A stretch of DNA of 64,000 bases from Strongylocentrotus droebachiensis (lineage: Eukaryota > Echinodermata > Echinoidea > Camarodonta > Strongylocentrotidae): assembly GCA_035222895.1 (NCBI GenBank), contig JAVYIG010000316.1:597712-661711 (forward strand), read 5' to 3'. A program made the position numbers and the translations under genes. Below the pieces are notes generated by a model. It searched no databases. It saw nothing but the letters and a program-made list of their open reading frames with translations, and had not been told where the DNA came from. Numbering within the stretch: position 1 is the stretch's first letter; each line of letters starts with the position of its first letter. Below, piece by piece: positions 38,901-49,900 of this stretch.

Positions 38901-41900
38901 TTTCCTCGGCATCTACAAAATAAAAAATAAGAAAACAAAACATTTGAGAAACAAACATTACAAATATCCCATGAGTGCTATAATATGTTGTAAGTAACAG
39001 GAATCATTTGCTAGAGTAATCAAATTATTTGCCCTAAATGTTTCAGAAGGTAGATTTTGAACTCACAAATTACAATACCAGTATTTAAAATTACATTTGG
39101 AAATTTGACCAAACAATCTTCACACAAAGCCTGTATGTGGTAAAAGAGAGACTTTCTCATCCTTGGCAACTGCCACAGTAATGTGAATGTAATGACAATG
39201 TAAAGTACAGGGGGAATGTATACATGTATCATGCACCAAGCTTGATTTAGAAATACTTTTTTATTTAAGAACAAAGCCTTAACTTTTCAATGAGGGAAAA
39301 TCATAGCTGAGAAGGTAAAAATTATATAACAGGGAACAATTATAAATCATTAATTTAAAAATAATAAAATTTACATGTAGCAGTTGACAAATCTATTTAA
39401 TTTATGAAAAACCTTCAGCCCAGTAGAGCACCAACTGACATTAACAGCAGGTAAATAAAATACTTCATCACCACACACACCTGGGAAGGAAGCATCCATA
39501 AATTTGAATACATTTAGTTGATAAACAACTTATCATAGTACGTCACTACAGCTATACATCAAGAAAATGGTGATGCCCATGTCTTGCTGAGAAACTGTAC
39601 ATTATGCTTGCTTTATACCTTTCTCATACACTTTTGTCTTTATGTAAATAAAACTAATAAAAATCATTGTTTTATCATTCATGTACGCAAATGTGACTGG
39701 TTTTATACAAGATTTACATTGAAATAAAATACAGAGATTGACAATAACGGTTAGTAACATGGTCTAGTGCATGGGTTTCAACTCCTGGGTCCAGACCCCC
39801 CCCCCCCCCCCGATTTAAAGTTTAAACAGTCAGTATTAATTAATTTGTATAATGTACAAATACTACAATTTTCAACCATATGACACCCAATCAATACACC
39901 TTGCACCGACACGCAAACAAAAGTTCCATGTGGGTTCGCATGAATCAACATACAATCAGACTGTACTTACTGTACACTACAGCGAACAGGAAACAGTTGG
40001 AAGAAAAACAATAAAAACACGCTAATTCAGGAATATGCTGCTGCAGGACTAAAAATCACTGCACTTGTTGTAGCACACAAGTTTTCAAGTATACCAGCAA
40101 AATTGCACTAAAGAAGGAAGTGAAACTCAATCAATGAGATTGAGATAAGTCCATGTGCCTGACATCACAGATTGAACTTTGGCTGCCGATCATGAGTAGT
40201 CACAGGCCAAAGAGAAAGAGAAAGAGAAAGAGAGATCCAATGAAATGGGAAAACCCAGGCTCCCCTTTCAATGTGCAAGTAGTCTCACCATTCAGACTTT
40301 GTTTTTAAACATGCTGCACATTACATTGTCTCTTGCAGTCTTACTGTTTTTTGTCTCTTACCATTTATATTTCATCCTTTCTCTCTCTCTCTCTCTCTCT
40401 CTGCTTTCCTTCCTCACTATCCTTTTCTTCCTCTCTTCTTTTCTTCCTCTCCTTTTCTTCCTCAATTTCTCTCTTTCTCTTCTTTGCTTTCTCTATTTCT
40501 TCCTCTCTCTCTCTCTCTTTCTCCATTTCATTTATCTTGTTCTAATTTTCTTCCTCTCTTTCTCTTTTTCTTACTCACTCAGTTATATGATAATTCTGAT
40601 TATCTGCTTGATTTACAAATAATGTAATGTGGTGACTTGTAAACATATGATTTGTTTTTCTTCTACATGTATGTATTATCCGTGCTAACCCCTAATTTGA
40701 ACTTCTAAAGTTGGTACATACGTGGTACTACAAATACATGTACATGAGCTCAGACTGATGGGGCTGGCGATATTTGGGATTTTTCTCAGTTAGCAATGTA
40801 AATTAATTATCCTTCAAATGAATCAAATTCAAAATTTCAAATCATCATTTATTTGGGTTGCAAATATATAAGGATTCCATGTAACGAGACTACATGGACA
40901 TGTTAAAATGCTTGTTGAAATGTATTTCTCAATTTCTTGTCAACTTTCTTCATTATTATACAGCTTACAAGACTAAACCTGAAACACAAAGGCATTAAGG
41001 CAGCCTATCATTTTTACAAAACATTTATTCACACACAGCCACAGGAACCTAAATGTATTGTTACAAAATGAAAGGTCTGCTAACATAACCTAGCTGAGGG
41101 CAGTTTCTGCTGACCTCAGCAGATGACCAGTAATTAATTAAACCCTGGATCAAAATAGGTAATGTCAGAAAGGGGAAAGTCCCCTTTAGAGCATATCAAA
41201 GATGAGGTCATTTTTTGAAAATTAATCACACCAGAATCAGTCCCTGATCGTAATAATGAATACTAGTATCAAGGTTAAAGATTTTGAACAATGTCTGTAG
41301 TTATTGCTGTTGTTTTTTAGAAATAACATCTGCAGGGCGATCAATGTCATTTTCAAATGAGCCCTCTGAGAGAACAGGATAGAGTCCCGGTTTATTGAGA
41401 TAAATATGTTGTTACTGGGCTGGCATAAACTCTGGGGATTTAATCACTTTGCATTAATTATCAATCATCTCATTTTAAGCCAAATCTTTTAAAAATTCAT
41501 GAAATAATGTTTCATCATACTTCTAAAGAGAAAAGTAACCTATTACATGTACATGTAAAATTCACTGTCTCATACTGATTTGTTATCATTTCTTGTTATA
41601 TTTATTGTTACAGACTACAGGAAAATAATTCAGTACCCTGGTACGTTACCGCACAGGGTAATTAGTATCATATTTGGGGGAATTAATGAGTCACCATAAA
41701 TCTTGCAGATTAGTATACAAATATATACTGCCTTTAGAGGTTCTGGTTAAAACTATGCGCAAGAGGTGACTCAAATAGTACTATTTGCTGAGGGGCGCAG
41801 CCCCGAAGCAAATGGTACTAGTAGAGTCACCGAGGCCCATAGTTTAACCAGTACCTCGAATAGAGGGCATGGTATATTTGTTTTATATCCTGCATCAAAA

Positions 41901-44900
41901 ATTTATTTAAAAAAAAAAAAAAAATGTCAATTTTTATCTAAAAAGATTTAAAATGTGTTTTCATTAAATTACGATTTGAAAAAAAAAATGATTAAATTCA
42001 AATGATTCAATCCAAATACGGTAGTACTTTCTAAAAATAGGTCAAATATTTCTGGTCATGTGACGAGCTCTCAACCAATCAAAAGCCAACAAATTTTTGA
42101 TGCAGGATATAATAGGAGATACATGCAGCTCAATATTTGATACATTAAATATTTCTTCTCGAGTCATCACTCCTCTACAGTACTTTCAAAGTTTCATGTA
42201 GCCTTACGTGTCAAACTGTGATGCTAAGGCAATACGCGCAGGGAAAAGAGGTGAGTTTTGTGCATGATATATATACCATGCTAAAATGGGTTGTTAATTG
42301 TTGTATTGTAAGCTTGTGTGTATGTCTACCTAAACAGCATAATATCTATTTTATTGTATTTAAAGTAGTGCTGTAATCAAACGTTTAACCGTCCGGTATC
42401 CGACCGCCCATGGCGGATTCCGTTTTCAATTGGACGGTTTCGTTTTCCCTTTTTTTTTTTTTTTTTTAAAGTTTCGATTTATGCCCCTCCACCTGGCACT
42501 ATGCCTGGCAATGTCTCCCAGCTCAGTAATCTGTGTGTTGACTCACCACTCCGAAATTAAAACAACACTCCAATTTGTCTGTCATCTTGGTTTGAAATTA
42601 ATCTTTGTAATAAATCTCAATATGTAGTTTATAATAATAATTCATCCAATTTTTACACAAGGCGTACCACAAGGTTCTATCATAGGTCCTCTACTGTTTT
42701 TTATTTACATTAATGATCTTACACATTATTCTAAAAACGACATTGTTACTATTATTTGTGACAAGTTCACAAGCACAAATCTGCCCTTCAACTGCACCTC
42801 GCGGTTAAATGAAAGTCCTTTCCGCTTTCTCACACGGACCTGGCTTGAGTCGGCCCCCCCCCCCCAAAAAAAAAAAAAAAAAAAAAAAAAAAGATTTTTT
42901 TTTTTTTTTTTTTTTTTAAATCGTTTAACCAAAAACCGTCCGGTTTTGACTGGCGGTTAAACGGAATTGGAGATATCCGTGATGTTACAGCACTAATTTA
43001 AAGGGAGTGGGTTGTCAGTTTCCATGTGCAGAAGGTCATGATTTGCTGACACCAGACTAGGTGGGAAAAGGAAATACCATTAATGGGTGTAAAAGTTTGC
43101 ACAGTGCAGCAAACCTTTAGTCCAATCAAGAAATATGCAAATGTCAGATAAAGACTTTACCATATAGGGAAAAGACACAGCATTACATAAAGCCTGTTAG
43201 TCATAAAACTAAAGGCTAATCCTGATGGCTGACAATACCTGTTATTGGGTTAACACCTGAATGGTGATGAGAGCCTAATTCTATGTGTCTTTAACAGAAG
43301 TCATGCGTTTTGCAGGCTGAAAATATAAAGTTATGTAAATCCTACAGTAAACAAGAGATTATACCAACTGAAAACTCTTCTTAAAAGATTAGAACTGGTA
43401 ATTGCCTCTATTTGGAATTATATTGACTGTTAAGAATTTTCAAAACTTCTAATTCTATGTGTCTTTAAAGGTAGTCTGTCCCTTTTGCAGGCTGAAAATT
43501 TGAAATTATGTGAATCCTAAGGTAAACAAGAGACTATACCAACTGAAAACTCTTCTTAAAAGATTAGAACTGGTAATTGCCTCTATGTGGAATTATATTA
43601 ACCATTTAGAATTTTTCAAAACATGTTGCGAAAGAAATATGCCAAGAAGGTCTGATTTTCAGACCCTAGTACCGCATAGTCGTACGTTTTGTGCTGAGTA
43701 AAGACTAGACTATAAGTTTAATTGTTGTCATCTGAAGCAGGTCATTGATTTGTACAAATGATAATGGATGCTTTACAGCTAATTGTATCTACATGTGCAG
43801 TACGTTATTAACAAATTTTAAAAAGTCAGTCAGTGACTCAACAGTGTCTAACAGTGAAGTCTAGAGAGTAAATGATTTTCCTTTTCTTTGGTTTGGGTTT
43901 ATTTTACATTACTAGGTCACTGCTGACTGTTAATGTTTACATTTCACAGATGTCCTATATGACATACTCATGATTCCTGCAAAGTTCTACATTATTTGAT
44001 GTTGGCTGCATAAGGGATACACGACCTTTATATCCTATATCTCATTAATTTGCAGTTTTTATGCTGTCAAGTGATATAAAATAAGTTAATTGAATCAAAT
44101 TGTATTGTAATAAAAACCTAAAATCAAATAAAAATAAAAGCTTATTTGGGTAACTTGGCCTTGCCATTTATACAATGCTGAGCAAGTTTAGCCCTGATCC
44201 CAAGATTACCTGAACACTACAGGTAAATGTTACATACATGTACATACAGCCTTTTGCGTCCGTCCCCAATAAATATGAACTTAAAAACAGGGGCTGGATA
44301 TCTTTATTTCAAGAAAAGATCCCCTACTATTGATTGTAGGATATTTGGGCTTGGCCTTTGCAATTTTTTTGAAATGCTAATTTCTTACCCACCTGCCTTT
44401 GATAGTTCCCCTTTTTGGATAAATCTGCTATAAATTTGTGTGAATTACGGTACGGAATTAACGACATGGTTTTTTGAAGACTTTTTCTTCAGTTGTAGAG
44501 CATTCTAATTCAACATCGAATGTTGAGAATGCAGTATCCGCTATCATAGCCAATTAGGGCTTTGTGATGATAATAATATGAAATATGATAAATCACCTAT
44601 CATATTCCATATAGAGTAAGACCGCCAAACTTCGGACACTTAAGACAAAACGGGGGAAAGCATTAAATTCTTTTTTTAATTATTGAAAGATCAAATATAT
44701 TATTATTGTAAAAATGCTGTTTATGTATATCATGTAAAAGAAAATTAGTAAAGGAAATGGAAAACTATAATTATTTACTTACCCGCCGAACCTGTTTTCA
44801 TGCCAAGCTTCGGACGCACTTGCCAACCTTCGGACGTTCATGTGTAGCGCACGTATAGCGCACGTACGGCGCATAGCGCACGTATAGCGCGCGCGCTAAA

Positions 44901-46607
44901 GTGCGCATTCATCGGAGGTTTGGAAACTGGATCAAAATCGTACGACGGGGGTAAGTTTGACTGCGTTGATTTCATGAAAAAAAGTATTATTTTTTCGTTT
45001 TGGGTAGATTTAAGTTAGATAGAACTATCAGAAAGGTGTTTTTCACAACACTCGTACAATATTTTGGTGCTAAAATCTTACGAAAGCGCTATTTTTTCGT
45101 AGTCAAAATGACACTCAATGTTGCCTGTCCGAAGCTTGGAAGAGCGCCATCTTCTGGTAGGGGAATCTATCTAGTACCCCTAGGTCCGTGGTAACTGCCG
45201 CCATTAGAAAATTTTCGCGATAGAGTGAAAAAGTATCTCATAAGCTCCCATAATTTTGGCAGAAACCACCTGAAATATGCCAAGGATTTGTTTGTAATCG
45301 ATATATTGGAGGCTCTACACCTTAACTCCCCTGTTAAGGAACTGTAAAAATCTAGGTAACCTGAAATCTGTCTCTGAATTCGATGTTTTTTGTGAATTTT
45401 GCAGACGGCAACCTGCCCTAACTTTTTGTACTAACGATATAGGTTAGTAGTAGTATCAAATGCATGCAAGTTACCCGCCTGAGCTAGGCTCATATTTTGC
45501 GTTCGAGCCGTTGAAGTGATTTTTGTCCGAAGCTTGGCAACGTCCGAAGTTTGGCGGTTTTACTCTAATTATCCAAGGAAATGATGCAAGGAAAGGTTGA
45601 TGATCCTGTAATCCTGGGTCACTTCTTCAGGATTGGTTATGTCCTGTAGAAATACCAACGGTCATCAATCATCAATCATCAACCTTCAATCATCAACCTT
45701 TCCTTGTATCACGATGATGATGATACAGTCTACGATTGATGGGAAATCAATGTCTTAATTTTGCACATGCACAGACTAGAGAAAGTTTTGCACATATTTA
45801 TACACTAAAATTCAGACCACCAGTGTTCATCCAATCTTGCTTTGAAGATATCGATGGAGTTTGATTCAACCTTGCTTCTTAAAGTACTTTAAAGGATCCT
45901 TTATTTAAGGCAAATTCTGCTAAATATTTAAATTAAGTTATCACTAGATCTAACTTTAGACTTCTTTTGACAATAAATTTCTAGTTACATACACTGTAGA
46001 TCTATGATTATGATCAGATTATGTTGCAGTCCTGAGCTGAGATGTGTTGCACCCATTTGTATTCTAAAATGATTTGCTGTCCATTTTTGTAGTAACTGAC
46101 CTCTATAAATTTGTGTAGAATAGGAGAAATCAGGGATCAAATATCAGTATCACATATATCGTTAGATAAAATGCAAACTTTGAATTTTTGATCAGTTTGA
46201 ACTCACAATCACATGCATTCACCATTATTGTCATCCTTTTCAGGCTCAGAAAGTTCAGACTTCAGTCAAAAGACAACACAACAGTTCAAATTTGAGCCTA
46301 GTTGATACTTAGACGGAGGTGGATAGCCCACAAAGTAAAGATTATAGTTTACCTGTATAACTTTTGACGCCGGTTCTGCCTCCTCATCACTTGAAAACTC
46401 TGACCGCTGAGCTTGAGATTTCACCGGTGCTCTTCTCGGAGTAGCTCGCCGGGCGCTCTGGGTACGCGATGCCTCGACGCTGCTCTCGTACAGCCGAACA
46501 TATTCTGCTTTCCTTGCGTCTTTTGGAGCTTGAACGCCGAGCTTCTTGAGGTGAGTTTTGAGCTGGTTAACAGTCAGCTTCCTCGGGTCTTCTCCTATAC
46601 TTGACAT
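32943..46607 (-). CDS. tmpo: LAP2/thymopoietin-like LEM-domain inner nuclear membrane protein, six exons
   Basis: Exons 46353-46607 (start codon 46605-46607), 38783-38912, 37658-37807, 37472-37558, 33373-33415 and 32943-33165 join in frame to 295 residues. LAP2 proteins anchor chromatin and lamins at the inner nuclear membrane. Residues 6-42 match the LAP2-specific LEM-like domain (EDP..LTVNQLKTHL, AEYVRLY), followed by FSSDEE. Residues 107-148 are a LEM domain (LTDKELREELSYYNIS, STTRGAYEKKL). Two acidic Glu runs ending FSDSEPEG and FSDFEPEG come from exons 3 and 4. An Arg/Ala-rich segment precedes one membrane helix (260-280) with a short lumenal tail, a tail-anchored layout. It is shorter than vertebrate LAP2 beta, so emerin/LEMD-type relatives are alternatives, but the LEM-like plus LEM pair favours LAP2. 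Introns host several transposons; small extra exons in the long introns cannot be excluded. Confidence 0.82.
33895..34060. repeat. Pyrimidine-rich low-complexity tract in LAP2 intron
   Basis: Repeated CCCGATTT/CCCTATTTT units and T runs on the plus strand. No coding meaning seen. Confidence 0.5.
34178..35851. mobile_element. 1.67 kb hAT-type foldback element with 8-bp target duplication
   Basis: ATTCACTA occurs directly before (34170-34177) and after (35852-35859) the element. The ends TAGGCTTGAGTC and GACTCGGGCCTA are inverted; 8-bp duplications with TAGG-type ends are the hAT hallmark. Subterminal hairpins of CCGGGACCCGAC/GTCGGGTCCCGG type lie near each end. Two internal arms of about 440 bp (34485-34925 and 35087-35525) are inverted copies, centred on a 17-bp perfect palindrome (GTTTCTAGCCTCGTGTT, 34965-35000). 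There is no transposase frame, so it is non-autonomous. It lies in the LAP2-like gene intron between exons 4 and 5. Confidence 0.88.
38449..38630. mobile_element. MITE with GGCTCCGTCTTAYAAAGAGTTG ends, one full and one partial copy
   Basis: GGCTCCGTCTTACAAAGAG at about 38469 pairs with AACTGTTTATAAGACGGAGC ending near 38627. A right-end fragment of the same family (CGCAACTCTTTATAAGAC) abuts it on the left at 38450, and another lies at 25286-25306. Interior has repeated TCGCGAGTCCTC-like units. It lies in LAP2-like intron 1-side sequence upstream of exon 37658-37807. Confidence 0.65.
40380..40580. repeat. CT/CTTCCT pyrimidine microsatellite region
   Basis: About eleven CT units (40380-40402) followed by C/T-rich units. 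It creates long Ser/Leu/Phe frames that are artefacts of the repeat. Lies in the large LAP2-like intron 1. Confidence 0.8.
41712..42113. mobile_element. Compound hairpin element, copy 2
   Basis: Starts AGTATACAAATA like copy 1. The hairpin arms (GGTTAAAACTATG and CATAGTTTAACC, loop GAGGGGCGCAGCCCCGAAGC) are followed by TTTGTTTTATATCCTGCATC paired with GATGCAGGATATAA at 42098-42113. CATGTGAC-N10-CCAATCAAA stands at 42057-42083 with the same 10-bp spacing as copy 1. Confidence 0.7.
42366..42995. mobile_element. 630-bp hAT-type MITE with 8-bp target duplication and internal RT fragment
   Basis: ATTTAAAG flanks both sides (42358-42365 and 42996-43003). Ends TAGTGCTGTAA and TTACAGCACTA are perfect 11-bp inverted repeats, followed by GTTTAACCGTCCGG-type subterminal motifs on both sides. 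42645-42770 encodes a plus-strand reverse-transcriptase motif; poly-C, poly-A and poly-T runs at 42855-42917 form a further hairpin. No transposase. Confidence 0.85.
42645..42770 (+). pseudogene. Non-LTR reverse transcriptase fragment inside the hAT MITE
   Basis: The plus-strand frame reads FTQGVPQGSIIGPLLFFIYI followed by NDL, the motif B region of CR1/Jockey-type LINE reverse transcriptases. Only about 40 codons are recognisable. Enclosed by hAT ends, so it was captured by, or inserted into, the MITE. Confidence 0.75.
43275..43622. repeat. Tandem duplication, two units of about 174 bp
   Basis: Unit 1 (43275-43448) and unit 2 (43449-43622) both begin CTAATTCTATGTGTCTTTAA and share GCAGGCTGAAAAT, AACAAGAGA and CTTCTTAAAAGATTAGAACT. 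Lies in the large LAP2-like intron. Confidence 0.85.
44614..45565. mobile_element. 0.95 kb TA-flanked element with repeated CTTCGGAC motifs
   Basis: Ends GAGTAAGACCGCCAAACTTC and its partner TTTGGCGGTTTTACTC are inverted, each flanked by TA. The core CCAARCTTCGGAC recurs at least six times (near 44627, 44803, 44823, 45127, 45526 and 45541), mostly close to the ends. A GCGCACGTATA tandem patch lies at 44845-44900. No transposase frame; Tc1/mariner-like by target site, otherwise unclassified. Confidence 0.75.
45583..45711. mobile_element. 129-bp MITE with GATGCAAGGAAAGGTTGATG ends
   Basis: GATGCAAGGAAAGGTTGATG pairs with CATCAACCTTTCCTTGTATC. Repeated ATCATCAA units lie inside. It is only about 17 bp from the preceding element. 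Confidence 0.65.
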
Positions 46608-46942
46608 GCTGGACTTCTAAAAATGTAAATATTATTGAATATACACAATAAAATACAAAATATGTTTCCTGTTTACGTTACAAGATTTAACAATTGAGCA
46701 AGCCCGCGCGCATTTTCGGATGTATTGCCTACGTCATACGTAATGACATTGTTGATTGGTCAATATTTTGACATTACTTCCTTTTTATCCAATCAAATAT
46801 TGTGTAACTCAGACTTATTTTCTACAGAGCCAGCCACAGTTGGGATTTCCCCTTGTTCGGCTTTAGTATGTGTCTGACTCTTGCATGGCATGTTGTGCTG
46901 TCGAGATCTCTCTCCATCCATATCCCATGCAGTCTCACGAAG
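46608..46942. promoter_or_regulatory. Divergent promoter shared by the LAP2-like gene and apex2
   Basis: Only 335 bp separate the two start codons. Candidate sites: TACGTCA (46730-46736, CRE/ATF-like) followed by TAATGACA, an inverted CCAAT (ATTGG, 46755-46759) and a direct CCAAT (46789-46793), plus a CpG-rich patch near 46706. No TATA box is evident. Such CCAAT/CRE pairs are common in bidirectional housekeeping promoters. Confidence 0.6.
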
Positions 46943-49900
46943 ATGAAAGTTTTAACTTGGAATATAAATGGGCTCCGAGCTTGCAAAGTCCCGCTCAAGG
47001 AATTATTTGCCAACCTAGATGCAGACATTATATGTCTTCAAGAGACAAAGATAACAAGTAAGTTTTGTCCAAATTCAAGTTGATTTTGATGCCATGTTTG
47101 ATAAATATTAATCTTTTACAAGTTTATAGACTAATTATTGAATTAACAATAATAATAATAATAGTGTGAGTTTTAATTTTGAGTAGATCTACATCTATGA
47201 GTATGAGTATGAATGAATGATTTGGTGAATGAAAAACTAATCTCACTTTCTCAGATAACCTTATGAATATGCACACATTCTAATATAATTCAGTCTAGAC
47301 TCAGTATGTCATGTTTAATTATGGCTATGATTGCAAATGTGACTTATCTGAGGGTGAATTGTACAGATTGGATTTTCATTATGATTGATAATACTCTCAT
47401 TCAGTGATTCTCATCCATGACCTTGAATGATTAAATGATGTTACAACTTACAAGAAAATCTGGGCATGCATGTACACAACGGTAAATACAGAAACAGTCG
47501 GCCAGTCTAACTTTAAAAAATATGACAAACACTAGTAGTAGACCAAGACCTAGTATTAGAACCACTGAACCTAGATAACCTGAGTTAGGGCTTAAATTCA
47601 AAACTTGTTTTCATTAACAAGAGTCAAATTCAGTAACAAATATGCTCACAGCTGATACAAACAGAGTTCATCACAAAATTGTCAGTTAGATTACAACAGC
47701 TACATTTATTTTAGAATATAAAGTTTTATGAAATGGCCCAGATTGTGCACCAAGCCCCAAAACACTGATTATTGTCTTCTTATATTGTAATCATTTTTTT
47801 TTGCCATTTAGGAGATCAACTTGACAATGATTTAGTGAATGTGGATGACTACAATGCCTACTTCAGCTTCTCCAAGAAAAGAAGTGGATACTCAGGTAAG
47901 ACCAAGTCCTACCACTCCAAGAAATTATAACTAGAGCAATACTACACCTCTTCATTGGTGGACATTTTCAATATCAAAGGGGTTGGAACTACAACATAAA
48001 CCCCATCCTTTAATACAGCCTCACCACATAATCTATGGTACATGTGGTTAGCCTAATTTACAATGTATATTGTTTTCAGAAAAATGGGATCAATCGTGTA
48101 TTAAATTAATTTTCACTCAGTTTCATTTTTATATTGTTGCTAATTTCTTGGAATGAACATGTATGGATTCACGCTTTATTTGCAATCTTTGTACCATGAC
48201 AAATCTTTAAAACTATTCTGAAACATGAGACCTTCTTACCAATGCATATGTGAGGAGGCAAGTTAGCTCAGTCGGTAAAGCATCTGCCTGTCGAACCAAA
48301 GATCCCGGGTTCGACTCCCATCCAGGCGGGTGACTGAAGTCTGCGTTGTGTGTTAACGTGCCCCTTCCCTTGTTCATAGACCCAGGTTATGTCAAGTGGA
48401 AAACACTCCGTCCCTCGGATAGGATGTTAAATGGAGGCCCCGTGTACAGGAGAGTCACCACCCTTGCACGTTAAGAACCCATTGCACTATTCGTATAAGA
48501 GAAGGGGGAAACCCCGGTGTAATGGTCCACCTGCACACCCCAATCAGGCTGAGTATACGGCATCTGCAAGAATCTTCAGTATTGAAGGAGGCAGATTATC
48601 TTGAAGAAGAAGAAGAAGAAGATATGTGATGAATTATCCAAATCTAAATTTGATTATTATCATTTTTCAGGGGTGGCAACATATTGCAAAAACAGCACTA
48701 CACCAGTGATTGCAGAAGAAGGGTTGACTGGCTTGCTATCTCACGGAACCAAACAGAGTTTGATTGGTTGCTATGGTGACCAGTCTGCGTATTCTCCAGA
48801 AGAGCTGCAGTCCATTGACGCAGAAGGCAGGACCATCATTACTCAGCATCAATACAGGTATAAAGGGTATTAATTTAAATCCATTATCAAACCTGGGCCT
48901 TAACATATTGGCCCAAATTCAAGAAGGAGGTTTAAATTTAACCCATGGTTTAAATCTTCATTTACATAACCCATGGTTTAAAATTAGCGCAAAATAAGCG
49001 TACCTTGCCTTGCGTCTAATATTTGACCTCTGACTTGTGTCGCACTTATTTTGCGCTTCTATATTTTAAACCATGGGTTATGTAAATGAGGGTTTAAGCC
49101 ATGGGTTAAATCTAAACCTCCTTTGTGAATTTGGGCCAAAGAATATATAGGATTAACCATATGTCCCCCATATTAATGATATCTCCATCAGTCAATCATA
49201 ACTGTACAAAGACTAGAGACTTACGATTAGTTCAATGTTACAGCTAAATACGATACACGCCCTGGGGGGTGTTTCACAAAGACGAAGATCGACTTTAAGT
49301 TGGACTTAACTATGGCAGGCTGTTCATGCTAGTTCATTCCACCGATTGCTCTCACCATTTACTGGCATTGGTCTCTTGGTCACAAATATACAGAATTTAC
49401 ATTTTTTTGATAATTCATTATTGAAGGAAAAAATATTATCTAAAGATCATAATGGTGAGAGCAAACAGTGGCATGAACGGCCTGCCATAGTTAAGTCCAA
49501 CTTAAAGTTGATCTTAGTCTTTGTGAAACACTCCCCTGGTAAGATACAATTAATTCCAGCAAGATTGGAGATACAATACATTTTTACAATTTGTTATTGT
49601 CATGATATTTTTATGTTGCCTGGCCCTAGTAATACATTTTGAATAGCACATGTTGTTTAGACCTCTGAAATACAAACGGTCAAACAGCAATGAGCTGGAA
49701 ATCAAATTGACAAGCACAACTTATATTTTACCTCTGGAGTCAGGACAATAAGTGGCTTTCTACTCAGCTATAAATTTTTTTAAACCAAGAGTGACTTGGC
49801 AGATGTAGTTTGTAGGCTTGTAAACAACTTGTTTAATAGCTTTGTTAGATCCCATAGAAAATGTATTTACTTGTATTTATCAGAACTCGATATCATCTTG

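Noticed and set aside
40245..40622. 125-codon Ser/Leu/Phe frame
   Set aside because: Generated by CT/CTTCCT microsatellite, not a membrane protein.
48257..48325. Possible tRNA gene with good A and B boxes
   Set aside because: No consistent acceptor and anticodon stems; it continues into a SINE body with a GAA tail and target duplication.
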